In this document: positions 36,792 through 45,849 of the stretch, one piece after another
Layout: each line of letters begins with the position of its first letter
Position numbering within the stretch: the first letter of the stretch is position 1
Source: Kribbella qitaiheensis
GTDB lineage: Bacteria; Actinomycetota; Actinomycetes; Propionibacteriales; Kribbellaceae
DNA length: 64,000 nucleotides
Reading direction: 5' to 3'
Assembly (NCBI RefSeq): GCF_014217565.1
Contig: NZ_CP043661.1
Coordinates: 1,364,001 to 1,428,000, forward strand
Notes under the pieces: model-generated
Told to the model about the DNA's origin: nothing
The model's input: only the letters and a program-made list of their open reading frames with translations
Databases searched by the model: none
Translations under genes and position numbers: made by a program

Positions 36792-38413
36792 GCCGTCACC
36801 AGTTCTCGGGCGCCAACCTCGACCACACGATCTGCTGCGGCTATCAGCGCTGGGCGGTGTGCCACCAGCAGCGCCGTCCTACCGGTCGCCCGCAGACTTG
36901 CAACAACTGCTGCTTCTGCATCCGCATCCAGCCCAGCCGTCGGCTCGTCCAGCAACAGCACTGGCGCGTCGGTGATCAGTGCCCGAGCAAGCGCCACCCG
37001 ACGCCGCTGACCACCCGACAGCAGCTTCCCCTGCTCGCCTACCGCGGTCTCCAGCTCCAACTCGGCAGCACCTGCGGTATCCAATGCCTGCCGCACCTGC
37101 AAATCGGAAGCCGCCGGCCGACCAAGCCGCACGTTGTCCGCGATGCTCCCCACCAGCAGACCTGGGCGCTGTGGCACCCATGCGAACTGCTGCCGCCAGA
37201 GCACCGGATCGAACTCGTCCGCTGCAGTCCCGGCCGCAACGATCACCCCGCGCTCCGGAACGACGAACCCGAGCAACGCAGCCAACACCGTCGACTTGCC
37301 CGCCCCACTAGGCCCTGTCAACGCGACCACCTCCCCCGGCCACAGCTCCAGGTCGAACCCTTCCAGCGCCGGCGTCGACCGACCGGCGTACGCCACAGTC
37401 ACGTCATGCAGGTGCAGCGGCGTCACCCGCAGATCCGGTACGTCGGTCCGGTCGCCCAGCACCGGCAACGGTGTCTCCAGCACCCGGAACACTTCTTCGC
37501 TAGCCGCAACCCCGTCCGCGCTCGCGTGGAACTGAGCACCGACCTGCCGCAGCGGCAAGTACGCCTCGGGCGCCAGGATCAACACCAGCAGCGCGGTCTC
37601 CAGCCCGAGCTTCCCGTCGACCAGCCGCAGCCCGACGCCGACCGCGACCAGCGCCACCGAGATGCTGGCCAGCAGTTCCAGGACAAGCGACGACAAGAAG
37701 GCCAGCCGCAGACTCCCCATCGAAGCCACCCGATGCCGATCGGTCACCCGCTCGACCGCGACAGCCTGAGACTTGGCCCGGCCGAACAGCTTGAGCGTCG
37801 GCAGCCCGGAGACGACATCAGCGAAGTGGTGAGCGAGCACAGCAAGCGCGTGCTGCCTGCGCCTGCTGTGCGCCTGGGTAACCCAGCCGATCAGCGCCAT
37901 GAAGATCGGGATCAGCGGCAGCGTCACCAGCACCGTCCCCGCCGCCAGCAGATCACCGGTCGCCATCCAGCCGATCACCCCGGCCGGCACTGTCGACGCC
38001 AGCACCAACTGCGGCAGGTACCGCGCGAAGTACGGGTCCAGATCGTCCAGGCCCTTGGTCAGCAACGTGGTGAGCGCGCTGCTGCGCTCCCCACTCAGCC
38101 AGGCGGGCCCGAGCTTCAGCGAGTGGTCCAGCACCTGCCTGCGCAGCGTCGACTTCACCGCAGCTGCAGTCCGCTGCGCGACAACCTCCTGCAACCACAG
38201 CAACAGGGCTCGCGCGACGATCACCGCCGCGAGCGACCAGACAACCGCGGCGGCCAACTCGCCTCGCAGTACGACGCCTGCAATCCCGTGCGCCAACAGC
38301 ACGGCCTGTACGACGATCAGCAGGCCGGTGGCGACGCCGATCAGCACGGATCCGGCCAGGAACGTCCGGGCCGCCTTGGCCCGGCGCAGCAGTCGCGGAT
38401 CCAAAGGCTTCAC
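36788..38413 (-). CDS. cydD: Cysteine/glutathione ABC exporter subunit CydD
   Basis: 541 residues from the GTG at 38413, which overlaps the cydB stop as GTGA. The longer open frame is not plausible. Six membrane helices (LAGSVLIGVATGLLIVVQAV first), ABC motifs GPSGAGKSTVLAALL, LSGGQRRRVALARAL and VLLLDEPTAGLD. Partner of CydC. Confidence 0.93.
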   Translation of the reverse strand: MKPLDPRLLRRAKAARTFLAGSVLIGVATGLLIVVQAVLLAHGIAGVVLRGELAAAVVWSLAAVIVARALLLWLQEVVAQRTAAAVKSTLRRQVLDHSLKLGPAWLSGERSSALTTLLTKGLDDLDPYFARYLPQLVLASTVPAGVIGWMATGDLLAAGTVLVTLPLIPIFMALIGWVTQAHSRRRQHALAVLAHHFADVVSGLPTLKLFGRAKSQAVAVERVTDRHRVASMGSLRLAFLSSLVLELLASISVALVAVGVGLRLVDGKLGLETALLVLILAPEAYLPLRQVGAQFHASADGVAASEEVFRVLETPLPVLGDRTDVPDLRVTPLHLHDVTVAYAGRSTPALEGFDLELWPGEVVALTGPSGAGKSTVLAALLGFVVPERGVIVAAGTAADEFDPVLWRQQFAWVPQRPGLLVGSIADNVRLGRPAASDLQVRQALDTAGAAELELETAVGEQGKLLSGGQRRRVALARALITDAPVLLLDEPTAGLDADAEAAVVASLRATGRTALLVAHRPALIAAADRVVEVGARELVTA

Positions 38414-39402
38414 GGGGCCACCTCCACCGTGATCCGCTGGCGGAAGACCCAGTAGGTCCAGCCCTGGTACAGCATCACCAGCGGCGTGAAGATTGCGGCG
38501 ATGACCGTCAGCAACTTCAGCGTGTACGCCGTCGACGCCGCGTTGGTCGTCGTAAGGCTCCAAGCCGAGTCAAGGCTAGACGGCATCACCATCGGGAACA
38601 GAGCCAGGAACAGCGACGCCACAGCGAACACCACCGCCACTGCCGTCCCGACAAAGGCCCAGCCCTCCCGGCCTCGCTTGTTCGCCACTAGCCCGGCCAG
38701 CAGTGCCACAGCCGCCAGACCAGCGACTACTACCGAGACGGCATCTCCCCTGATCCCCTGCGCCCAGCCGAGGAAGCCCACAGCCAACACAGCCGCAGCC
38801 AACCCACACAGCGAAGCAAGCCGGTTCGCCCGTCTCCGCAACTCCCCGGTCGTCTTCAAGGCCAGGAAGATCGCGCCGTGCGCCACGAACAGCACCGTGA
38901 CCGTCGCAGCACCCAGCAGCGCGAACGGACTGAACAGGGACCCGAGGCTCCCCACGAACTCGTGCGAAGTGTCCAGCGGTACGCCGCGGACCAGGTTCGC
39001 GAAGATGAGCCCCCACAACACAGCCGGCAGCATCGACCCGATGGTGATCAGCCAGTCCATCCGCGAACGCCAGACCAGGTCGTCCCGCTTACCGCGGTAC
39101 TCCAGCGCCACCCCGCGCAGGATCAGCGCCACCAGGATCACGAACAGCGGCAGGTAGAACCCGCTGAACAGAGTCGCGTACCACTCCGGGAACGCCGCGA
39201 ACGTCATCGCACCCGCGACGATCAGCCAGACCTCGTTCCCGTCCCAGACCGGCCCGATCGTGGTGATCACCGCCCGCCGTTCCGGCTCGTCCCGGCCGAG
39301 CACCCGAAGCAGGATGCCCACCCCGAAGTCGAAGCCCTCCAACACGAAGTACCCGATCCACAGGCCCGCGATGATCACGAACCACACCGTCGTCAGTTCC
39401 AT
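38410..39402 (-). CDS. cydB: Cytochrome bd quinol oxidase subunit II
   Basis: 330 residues, about eight membrane helices. Begins MELTTVWFVIIAGLWIGYFV, with LEGFDFGVGILL and VWDGNEVWLIVAGAMTFAAFP, all signature motifs. It is 13 bases downstream of cydA and overlaps cydD. Confidence 0.95.
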   Translation of the reverse strand: MELTTVWFVIIAGLWIGYFVLEGFDFGVGILLRVLGRDEPERRAVITTIGPVWDGNEVWLIVAGAMTFAAFPEWYATLFSGFYLPLFVILVALILRGVALEYRGKRDDLVWRSRMDWLITIGSMLPAVLWGLIFANLVRGVPLDTSHEFVGSLGSLFSPFALLGAATVTVLFVAHGAIFLALKTTGELRRRANRLASLCGLAAAVLAVGFLGWAQGIRGDAVSVVVAGLAAVALLAGLVANKRGREGWAFVGTAVAVVFAVASLFLALFPMVMPSSLDSAWSLTTTNAASTAYTLKLLTVIAAIFTPLVMLYQGWTYWVFRQRITVEVAP

Positions 39403-39415
39403 CCCGATCCTCTCC

Positions 39416-40822
39416 TCAGTACGCGAACGACAGCGGCTTGTCGGCGTTGTCCGGCCCGTCCGGTTCAGGCTCGGGCGAAGTACCGGCCAGACCGCCCCGG
39501 ATCGTGCGGAACATCAGCTTCGACTCGACCACCGCGAGTACGCCGTACAGAACCGTGAAGCCGATCAGCGAGGTGAGGACTTCGCTGGACGTGGTCCCGG
39601 GCGAGACCCCGGCCGAGGTCGGCAGCAGGCCGAACACCAGCCACGGTTGCCTCCCGGTCTCGGTGAAGACCCAGCCGAAGACGTTGGCGAACAGCGGCAG
39701 CAACGGGAGCGGCAGCGCCAGCCAGACCAGCAGCCGGTTCGGCGCCCGTCCCCGCCTGGTTGCCCAGAGCAACAACACGGCGAGCCCGGCCGAGGCCATC
39801 CCGACGCCGATCATCAGCCGGAAGGTCCAGTACGTGAGCGGGATGTTCGGCTTGTACGAGCCGGGTCCGTAGAGCTGTTCGTACGCGTGCTGCAGTGGGT
39901 TGATGCCCTGCACCTCACCCTCGAAGTGCCCGGTGGCCAGGAAGGAGAGCAGGTACGGCACCTTGACCGAGTAGATCTCGCGCGATCCGTCCAGCGTGCC
40001 GACGGTGAAGATCGAGAACGAGGCCGGCTTCTCGGATTCGTAGAGCGCCTCGGCCGCCGCCATCTTCATCGGCTGCACCTCGGTCATCACCTTGCCCTGC
40101 TGGTCGCCGCTCAGGGCGACGCCGGCGCCGGCCGCGATCACGATCACGGCGCCCAGGCGGAGCGCAGTACGGAATGCTCCCGTGTCCACGCCGGGCCGGC
40201 GGACCAGGTGCCAGATCGCGACCCCGGCGACGAACGCTCCGCCGACCATGAACGCCGCGAAGATCGTGTGCGGGTAGGTGACCAGGACGACCTTGTTGGT
40301 CAGCACCGCCCAGATGTCGGTCAGCTCGGCGCGGCCGCGGTCGGCGTTGTAGCGGAAGCCGACCGGGTTCTGCATCCACGAGTTCGCGGCCAGGATGAAG
40401 TACGCCGAGAGCTGCGTGCCGAGCACCACCATCCAGATGCAGGCCAGGTGGATCCGCTTCGGCAGCCGGTCCCAGCCGAAGATCCACAACCCGATGAAGG
40501 TGGACTCGAGGAAGAACGCGAGCAGCCCCTCCAGCGCCAGCGGGGCGCCGAAGACGTCGCCGACGAAGCGCGAGTAGTCGCTCCAGTTCATCCCGAACTG
40601 GAACTCCTGGACCAGGCCGGTGACGACGCCCATCGCGATGTTGATCAGGAACAACTTGCCGTAGAACTTCGTCAGCCGCAGGTACTTGTCCTTGCCGGTC
40701 CGGTACCAGGCGGTCTGCAGGCCGGCCGTGATCGCGACCAGCGAGATCGTCACCGGGACGAAGAAGAAGTGGTAAACGGTGGTGATCGCGAACTGCCAGC
40801 GGGCCAGATCCAAGGTGTCCAT
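39416..40822 (-). CDS. cydA: Cytochrome bd quinol oxidase subunit I
   Basis: 468 residues with nine membrane helices. Begins MDTLDLARWQFAITTVYHFFF (one haem-ligand His in VYHFF). It has the GRQPW quinol motif in FTETGRQPWLVFGLLPT and a short Q-loop type. The terminal oxidase has high oxygen affinity. It heads cydABDC, and its upstream 80 bases hold a BlaI-type operator. Confidence 0.95.
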   Translation of the reverse strand: MDTLDLARWQFAITTVYHFFFVPVTISLVAITAGLQTAWYRTGKDKYLRLTKFYGKLFLINIAMGVVTGLVQEFQFGMNWSDYSRFVGDVFGAPLALEGLLAFFLESTFIGLWIFGWDRLPKRIHLACIWMVVLGTQLSAYFILAANSWMQNPVGFRYNADRGRAELTDIWAVLTNKVVLVTYPHTIFAAFMVGGAFVAGVAIWHLVRRPGVDTGAFRTALRLGAVIVIAAGAGVALSGDQQGKVMTEVQPMKMAAAEALYESEKPASFSIFTVGTLDGSREIYSVKVPYLLSFLATGHFEGEVQGINPLQHAYEQLYGPGSYKPNIPLTYWTFRLMIGVGMASAGLAVLLLWATRRGRAPNRLLVWLALPLPLLPLFANVFGWVFTETGRQPWLVFGLLPTSAGVSPGTTSSEVLTSLIGFTVLYGVLAVVESKLMFRTIRGGLAGTSPEPEPDGPDNADKPLSFAY

Positions 40823-40850
40823 CAGAACCTTCCGTGCGATCTACGACGTT

Positions 40851-40882
40851 ACGTAGTAGATGCTACCGCCGATCTACTACGT
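40851..40882. promoter_or_regulatory. Inverted-repeat operator between cydA and the BlaI-type gene
   Basis: Perfect 11-bp arms ACGTAGTAGAT (40851-40861) and ATCTACTACGT (40872-40882) around 10 bases. Each arm extends into a further CTAC...GTAG dyad (40841-40856 and 40874-40889), consistent with the TACnnnnGTA half-sites of BlaI/CopY-family repressors. It lies between divergent genes, so one repressor could control both. Confidence 0.6.
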
Positions 40883-40890
40883 CGTGTAGT

Positions 40891-40896
40891 TATACT
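40891..40896 (+). promoter_or_regulatory. -10 element for a leaderless BlaI-type mRNA
   Basis: TATACT ends 6 bases before the GTG at 40903, so transcription would start at or next to the start codon. No Shine-Dalgarno is present. The operator arm lies within the expected -35 region. Confidence 0.5.
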
Positions 40897-40902
40897 CGTC
40901 AC

Positions 40903-41308
40903 GTGACCGCCGAAGAGATCGTCCCCAGCACGCCGAAGGGCCCCCGTCCGCTCGGCGATCTCGAGCGGACGGTGATGGAGCAGCTGTGGTCGGCCGACGG
41001 GGGCCCTGACCGTCCGCGAGGTGCATGAGCGACTCGCAGAGACCAGAGAACTCGCCTACACGACCGTGATGACGGTGCTCGACAGGCTGGCCAAGAAGAA
41101 GCTGACCGAGCGCGAGCGTGACGGTAAGGCCTGGCGCTACAAGGCCGCAGCGCCGCGCGAGGAGCTGGCGGCCGATCTGATGCGGGACGCACTCGACCGG
41201 GCGGGCGATCGGCGGGAGGCACTGGTCCGCTTCGTCGGCCAGGTCAGCGACGAGGAAGCGGCACTGCTCCGCGACGCGCTGGCGCGACTGGAGGCTCGGG
41301 ACGGGTGA
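40903..41308 (+). CDS. BlaI/MecI-family winged-helix repressor, frame broken once
   Basis: 134 residues after correction. Opens GPRPLGDLERTVMEQLWSADG and continues with REVHERLAETRELAYTTVMTVLDRLAKKKL (HTH and wing; landmark). The frame breaks at the CCC of 41004-41006 (GGGGGCCCTGA). Removing one base gives SADGGLTVREVHERL, the family consensus. Same GGCCC context as in ffh and smc. Its stop overlaps the M56 gene start as GTGA, the classical BlaI-BlaR1 pairing. The operator position suggests it controls itself and cydABDC. The inducing signal is unknown. Confidence 0.88.
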
Positions 41309-42210
41309 TCACCCCGATCCTGCTCGCCGCGCTCGCTCTGGTGCTGGCCGGACCGGCACCGGCGCTACTGGCTCGCTCTAGCTGGCCGTACCGGATCCCC
41401 CGAGCTGCGGTGGCTCTGTGGCAATCGGTCGCGCTGGCCGCAGTACTGGCTGCCTTCGGTGCCGGGATCGCATTGTCGTACTCGACCGCGGGGCAGCCCG
41501 GCGAACCCCGGTTCGATCCGTCGTCGTCGCGGGACCTTGCTGCGGCCGCAGTACTCGCCCTGACCGCTCTGGTCGGTGTCAGGCTGCTGTGGGCCGTGGG
41601 AAGGGTTGCTGTCGGGACCAGGGCCCGCCGGAGGCGACACCGCGACTTGGTCGACGTCCTGGCTACACCGGACGGGCTGATCCCCGGACTGCGCGTGCTT
41701 GCTGAGCAGACGCCGCTGGCCTACTGTCTGCCCGCACTGCGCGGGGCGCGGGTGGTGGTGTCGGTCGGTGCCCTCGACCGGTTGGACGACGGCGAACTGC
41801 GAGCCGTGCTGGCCCACGAGCAGGCTCACCTGCGAGCTCGGCACGACCTGGTGCTCGAAGCATTCACAGCGCTCCACACCGCGTTCCCGAGATGGGTCCG
41901 CAGTGACGTCGCGCTGGAGCAGACTCGCACGCTGGTCGAACTGCTGGCCGACGACGAGGCACGACGGCGCAACGGACCACTACCGCTAGCCCGCGCCCTG
42001 GTCGCCCTCGCCGGCTCCCCCGCACCCGAAGCAGCAATGGCTGCAGCCAAGTCGTCGACGGTCCTCCGCGTCCAAAGACTGAGCGACCCCGAGCCCCGCT
42101 ATCCACTGCAGTCCGCCGCCACCTACACCGCGGCGGTGCTGCTCCTGGTCGTGCCGACCTTCACCGTCGCCGCCCCGATCGTCAAGGCAGTCGTCAACGC
42201 CCTTAGCTAG
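41305..42210 (+). CDS. M56-family membrane metallopeptidase (BlaR1/HtpX-like)
   Basis: 301 residues, four membrane segments, zinc motif VLAHEQAHLRARHDL (HEQAH about 172-176). It lacks an extracellular penicillin-binding domain, so it is not a beta-lactam sensor. It probably cleaves or inactivates the upstream BlaI-type repressor. Starts with GTG overlapping its stop. Confidence 0.88.
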   Translation: MITPILLAALALVLAGPAPALLARSSWPYRIPRAAVALWQSVALAAVLAAFGAGIALSYSTAGQPGEPRFDPSSSRDLAAAAVLALTALVGVRLLWAVGRVAVGTRARRRRHRDLVDVLATPDGLIPGLRVLAEQTPLAYCLPALRGARVVVSVGALDRLDDGELRAVLAHEQAHLRARHDLVLEAFTALHTAFPRWVRSDVALEQTRTLVELLADDEARRRNGPLPLARALVALAGSPAPEAAMAAAKSSTVLRVQRLSDPEPRYPLQSAATYTAAVLLLVVPTFTVAAPIVKAVVNALS

Positions 42211-42223
42211 AAGGACTTTTCAG

Positions 42224-42319
42224 CTAACCGAAATTCTTGCCCTCGCCCCGGGCGACCGCGAGCAGGACGAGTCCTGACAGGACCAGCAGAATGATCATGG
42301 TGACCACGAACGTCAACAC
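42224..42319 (-). CDS. Tiny single-helix membrane protein (31 residues)
   Basis: A GTG at 42319 with GGGGAGAG about 9 bases upstream opens a 31-codon frame to the TAG at 42224. The product has a single hydrophobic helix (VVTMIILLVLSGLVLLAVA) and a charged tail ARGEGKNFG. It lies between the M56 gene (convergent) and the threonine aldolase family gene. No function is known. It could be a small-subunit-like peptide, but nothing ties it to the bd oxidase except proximity. Confidence 0.5.
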   Translation of the reverse strand: MLTFVVTMIILLVLSGLVLLAVARGEGKNFG

Positions 42320-42382
42320 AGCTTGACTTCTCTCCCCGATTGTTGCCCCACACAGAACCTCACGTCAGTGCTAGTGACGCGT

Positions 42383-43480
42383 TCATTCTTCCAGAAGTTC
42401 GCCGAACGCCTTACCAACCTCGTCGACGTCCCACCGCAACGTGTCCGGTGTCACCACCAGCTCGACCCACGACCAGCCCGGTACGTCGGCCGGCTGCCAG
42501 ATGTAGCTGATCGACTCGCGGGTCGCCTCCATCCGGCGTACGGCGGCCAGCTCGATCTGCTCGGCCGGTCGCGGCGCGTACACCCGGAAGGAGTTGCTGT
42601 GCGGCGGCTCCGGGAAGACGCGGAAGCCGGCGGTCCGCAGTGCGTCGGCCAGCTCGATCGCCCGCTGGTGAAGGTCTCCCATCAACGGCAGTACGTCGCG
42701 GAGTCCGGCGCGCGCCGACACGGCGTACGGGAAGAGTGTGTACGGCGTGCCGCCCAGCCGCCGCTGCCAACGACGTACTTCGGCGACGATGTCCTCCGGT
42801 CCGGCAAGAGCTGCACCGCTCAGCCCACCGAGGCCTTTGTAGAACGAGACGTAGACGGTAGTAGCGAGCGCAGCCACTTCGGCGAGGCTGTGTCCGAGGT
42901 ACGGCGTGCTCTCCCACAACCGGGCGCCGTCCAGGTGCAGCGGTACGCCGCGCTCCGCACAAGCCTCCGAGAACAACACGAGCTCGTCCCAGGTCGGCAG
43001 CACGAACCCGGCATCGCGCAGCGGTAGCTCCAGCGCCACAGCAGCCAGGTGACCGGGGATCGCGGCGAGCTCGTCCGGACGTGGTTGCCGCGGTTCTGAG
43101 GTCAGCCGCTCGATGCGTAGGTGATGCACTTCCTCCAGCGCGTTCAGCTCGTGCTGCAGGAAGTGCGACAGACCGTGCAGCGCGACCCGCTGGGTGCCGG
43201 CACGGTCCGCGTAGACCCGGAGCGCGCTCTGCTGGGCCAGGATCCCGGTCGGCACGAAAACGGCCGCCGGCTTGCCCAGTAGCTCGGCCACCTCCTTCTC
43301 CAGCAGTTCGACCTCGCCACCACTGCCGTACGCGTCCTGCTCGTCCTCGGTCGCGGCGTCGGCGAGGGCCCGCAACAAGTCGGGAGCAGGCACCTTCTGG
43401 CGGGACAGCCAGCGGTTACAGGCAGCCCCTGCAGCTTTACGCCGGGCCTTGAGGTCTTCCGAAGTAGTAGTCGCCACCAC
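42383..43480 (-). CDS. Threonine aldolase family PLP enzyme
   Basis: 365 residues, GTG start. PLP-dependent fold type I: VPTGILAQQSALRVY, HLDGARLWESTP (Asp binding the pyridine), and the Schiff-base Lys in YVSFYKGLGGLSGAAL. The subgroup is beta-eliminating lyase/low-specificity threonine aldolase. It likely cleaves beta-hydroxy amino acids such as threonine to glycine. Confidence 0.87.
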   Translation of the reverse strand: MVATTTSEDLKARRKAAGAACNRWLSRQKVPAPDLLRALADAATEDEQDAYGSGGEVELLEKEVAELLGKPAAVFVPTGILAQQSALRVYADRAGTQRVALHGLSHFLQHELNALEEVHHLRIERLTSEPRQPRPDELAAIPGHLAAVALELPLRDAGFVLPTWDELVLFSEACAERGVPLHLDGARLWESTPYLGHSLAEVAALATTVYVSFYKGLGGLSGAALAGPEDIVAEVRRWQRRLGGTPYTLFPYAVSARAGLRDVLPLMGDLHQRAIELADALRTAGFRVFPEPPHSNSFRVYAPRPAEQIELAAVRRMEATRESISYIWQPADVPGWSWVELVVTPDTLRWDVDEVGKAFGELLEE

Positions 43481-43521
43481 TCCATCCTCTCGCCCCCCGC
43501 AACCGAGATTGGCGGCGGCCT

Positions 43522-44233
43522 TCAGACGGAAGCAGTCACCACGTGCTGGCCCTGCGCGGTCTTGATCTCGACCGACCGGACCTGGCCGATCGGCACCAGC
43601 ACACCGCCGCCGAAGCGGCTGCCCTCCCGCGCTGCCTTCTCGGAGATCACCCAGCTACCAGCGACATACGTCTTGCCGGACTTGTCGGTGACCAACATCT
43701 GGCACTGGGCTCCGGCCTTGAGACCCGCGATGTTGACGGTGATCCAGCTCCAGCCCGCCCGTGGTTCGACAGTGGCTGCCATCGTCGTACCGGTGCTCGC
43801 GTCGGTCACCATCACCTGCTTGGACCCCTCGGGGGTGGTATCGACCGCCACCGGGGTGTCGACCGTCTGCCGCCCGATCAGTACGCCGCCACCGACAGCA
43901 CCGGCGATCACGACTACGGGCCGCGGCCACCGCCAGCCACCGTGCGGGCTTCTTGGGAGCACCGGGTGTAGCAGCGACCACCGGACTTGGAGCAGACTCG
44001 GAGCGCACCTGGCGCAGGGTCCGCTGCAGCAGCAGATCGCCATCGGTCGGCGGACCGTCCAGGAACGCCTCCGGCGGGACCTCGCCGAGGAACTCCTTCA
44101 TCTCCTCCAGCTCGACCAGCTCGGCCCGGCACTCGGCGCAGCCGGCCAGGTGCTCGTCGACCTCGCGGACCCCGTCCGGCTCCAGCGCGCCCAGGGCATA
44201 GGCGCCCAGCTGTGAGTGATCGTGCTCGCTCAT
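43522..44233 (-). CDS. RskA-like anti-sigma factor, frame broken once
   Basis: 236 residues after correction. Zinc anti-sigma motif HLAGCAECRAEL (His-x3-Cys-x2-Cys), a single membrane helix (AAAVVVIAGAVGGGVLIG after correction), then an extracytoplasmic RskA domain (VAVDTTPEGSKQVMVTDAST). The frame breaks at the GGG of 43918-43920 (coding strand GCGGCCCGTAG), within the membrane helix. Removing one base restores it. Its ATG overlaps the sigma-factor stop (ATGA). It sequesters the sigma factor at the membrane until cleaved. Confidence 0.87.
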
Positions 44234-44787
44234 CTGGCCACCTCCCCTTGCGGGCCCATCACGGTGCGCAGCGCACGGAGGGCGTAATACGATCTCGATT
44301 TCACGGTACCGGGCGGAACACCCAGTTCCTTGGCCGCCTCGGTCACGGACCGGCCGCGGTAGTACAGCTCGACCAGTACTTCGCGGTGCTCGGGCGACAC
44401 CTGGTCCAGCGCGTCCAGCACCACCATGGTGTTCACGACCGCCTCGGAGTGGTCACCCTCGACCGGCGGGCGGTCCGCCACCTCTGCCACCTCGGCAGGC
44501 CGGACTGCTCGCGCCCTGGCCCGGTCGGTGACGATGTTGCGAGCCACAGTCAGCAGCCAGCCGCGAACCGAGCCCTTGCCGCTGGTGAGGTCGTCGGCAT
44601 GCTTCCATGCCCGGACCAGAGTCTCCTGTACGACGTCCTCGGCGGCCGCCCGATCACCGGTCAACCTGGTCGCGTAGGCCAGCACGCTGCGCCCGTGTTC
44701 GGCGTACAACGACCGGATCAACACCTCTGCCGAGTCCAGACGGCGGTCCACGTCACCCACCGCAGTCCTCCCGGCCTCGATCGTCAC
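44230..44787 (-). CDS. ECF sigma factor, SigK/SigL-like, paired with anti-sigma
   Basis: 185 residues from the GTG at 44787. Region 2 YATRLTGDRAAAEDVVQETLVRAW, region 4 VSPEHREVLVELYYRGRSV and ELGVPPGTVKSR. The longer upstream frame runs through a terminator and was rejected. It is directly followed by its anti-sigma gene. Confidence 0.87.
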   Translation of the reverse strand: MTIEAGRTAVGDVDRRLDSAEVLIRSLYAEHGRSVLAYATRLTGDRAAAEDVVQETLVRAWKHADDLTSGKGSVRGWLLTVARNIVTDRARARAVRPAEVAEVADRPPVEGDHSEAVVNTMVVLDALDQVSPEHREVLVELYYRGRSVTEAAKELGVPPGTVKSRSYYALRALRTVMGPQGEVAR

Positions 44788-44825
44788 GGTGGTTCGTACG
44801 ATAGGCGATGTGTCAACACTGCACA

Positions 44826-44853
44826 CTGCAGGGCCCCGAGCGGGACCCTGCAG
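44826..44853 (-). terminator. Intrinsic terminator after the repeat lipoprotein
   Basis: CTGCAGGG(C)CCC-GAGC-GGG(A)CCCTGCAG: 8 + 3 bp stem with one mismatch, loop of four. It separates the lipoprotein from the sigma gene, so the latter needs its own promoter. Confidence 0.7.
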
Positions 44854-44881
44854 AACGCAACCGGCCGGATCCATCGGTGAC

Positions 44882-45403
44882 TCAGTAGCCCGAGTTGCCG
44901 CTGTCGGAGGCCTGCGTGGTGACCTTCTTGCCGTCCGCGCCGACAACCCACCAGACCTCGCCGAAGGCCTGGCCCTTGGCGTCGCCGACCTTGGTGTCCT
45001 TGGCGAACTGGTACAGCGGCAGACCGGCCAGCGTGACCTGCTTACTGCCGTCGGTCCTGGCCACTGTGCCGACCAGAGAGGCGTCCACCCCGTCCAGTTG
45101 CGGTGCAGCGTCCCCGGCCATCACCGGCGGCCACATCGCGGCGCACTTCCCGTCGCAGTTGGACTTCGACGGGCCGGCGGCGTCCTTGTCGAACACGTAG
45201 AGGGTGCGACCGGTGCCGTCGACAACTACTTTCCCGAAGCTCGCGACGTCAGCAGTGGCGAGCTTCGCGCCGGCGGACTGCCCGCTGCCCGACTGGCTGG
45301 TGCTGTTCTGCGGTGCGGCCGGGGTGTCGTTGCCGCCACCGCAGGCGGTCAGCGCGGACAGACCGAGTACGGCCGTTCCGGCGATGAGGGCGTAGCGCTT
45401 CAT
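44882..45403 (-). CDS. Lipoprotein with secreted-repeat (COG4315-type) domain
   Basis: 173 residues from the ATG at 45403, with AGGAGATCCACC upstream. Lipobox LTAC (Cys about residue 21), a Ser/Gln linker, and then repeats typical of PF03640: RTLYVFDKD, CDGKCAAMWPPV, LPLYQFAKDTKVGDAKGQ. The Cys pair with the WPP motif suggests a haem- or redox-linked function, which is not established. Located upstream of the sigma/anti-sigma pair. Confidence 0.85.
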   Translation of the reverse strand: MKRYALIAGTAVLGLSALTACGGGNDTPAAPQNSTSQSGSGQSAGAKLATADVASFGKVVVDGTGRTLYVFDKDAAGPSKSNCDGKCAAMWPPVMAGDAAPQLDGVDASLVGTVARTDGSKQVTLAGLPLYQFAKDTKVGDAKGQAFGEVWWVVGADGKKVTTQASDSGNSGY

Positions 45404-45849
45404 GGTGGATCTCCTTGGCTGGATGGTGATCGACTGTTCGACACCACCCACACGGACGATCCGGCCGATCGGTTCATCCGATCGGCCGGGCTATCGTCTC
45501 GTCCTGACCGCACCAGCGGGAATTCCCCGTGCTCATCTGGGGCACAAGGCACCCGGTCTCGCGTTGTGTCAGGTGCTACCGGTCGAACGCCGCTCAGCCT
45601 GCTCGACGAGGGCGGGTTCGGGTCGTCGGCTGCCGGGTTTTTCGTCCGCTGCCGGACTTATAGCGCGCTATCGGCCGAACATCGCGTCAGCGGACCCGAT
45701 CCCAGGGTCCACCCGCACCCCGGGAACCAGGTGGCGGCGAACCATGGTGGGCAGCACCAACCAGCGCCCTACGGAGGAGCCGCGTGGGGCCTCTACCAGC
45801 CGGCGACGGAGGTGCTGCATGGGCGCGGTACCAGGTCAGGCGTCAGGTC
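45404..45849. other. Intergenic stretch with a 12-bp palindrome, no gene seen
   Basis: No credible coding frame on either strand. Open frames have poor codon bias. ATAGCGCGCTAT at 45660-45671 is a perfect palindrome and could be an operator. The lipoprotein promoter should lie near 45410-45480. Confidence 0.4.
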
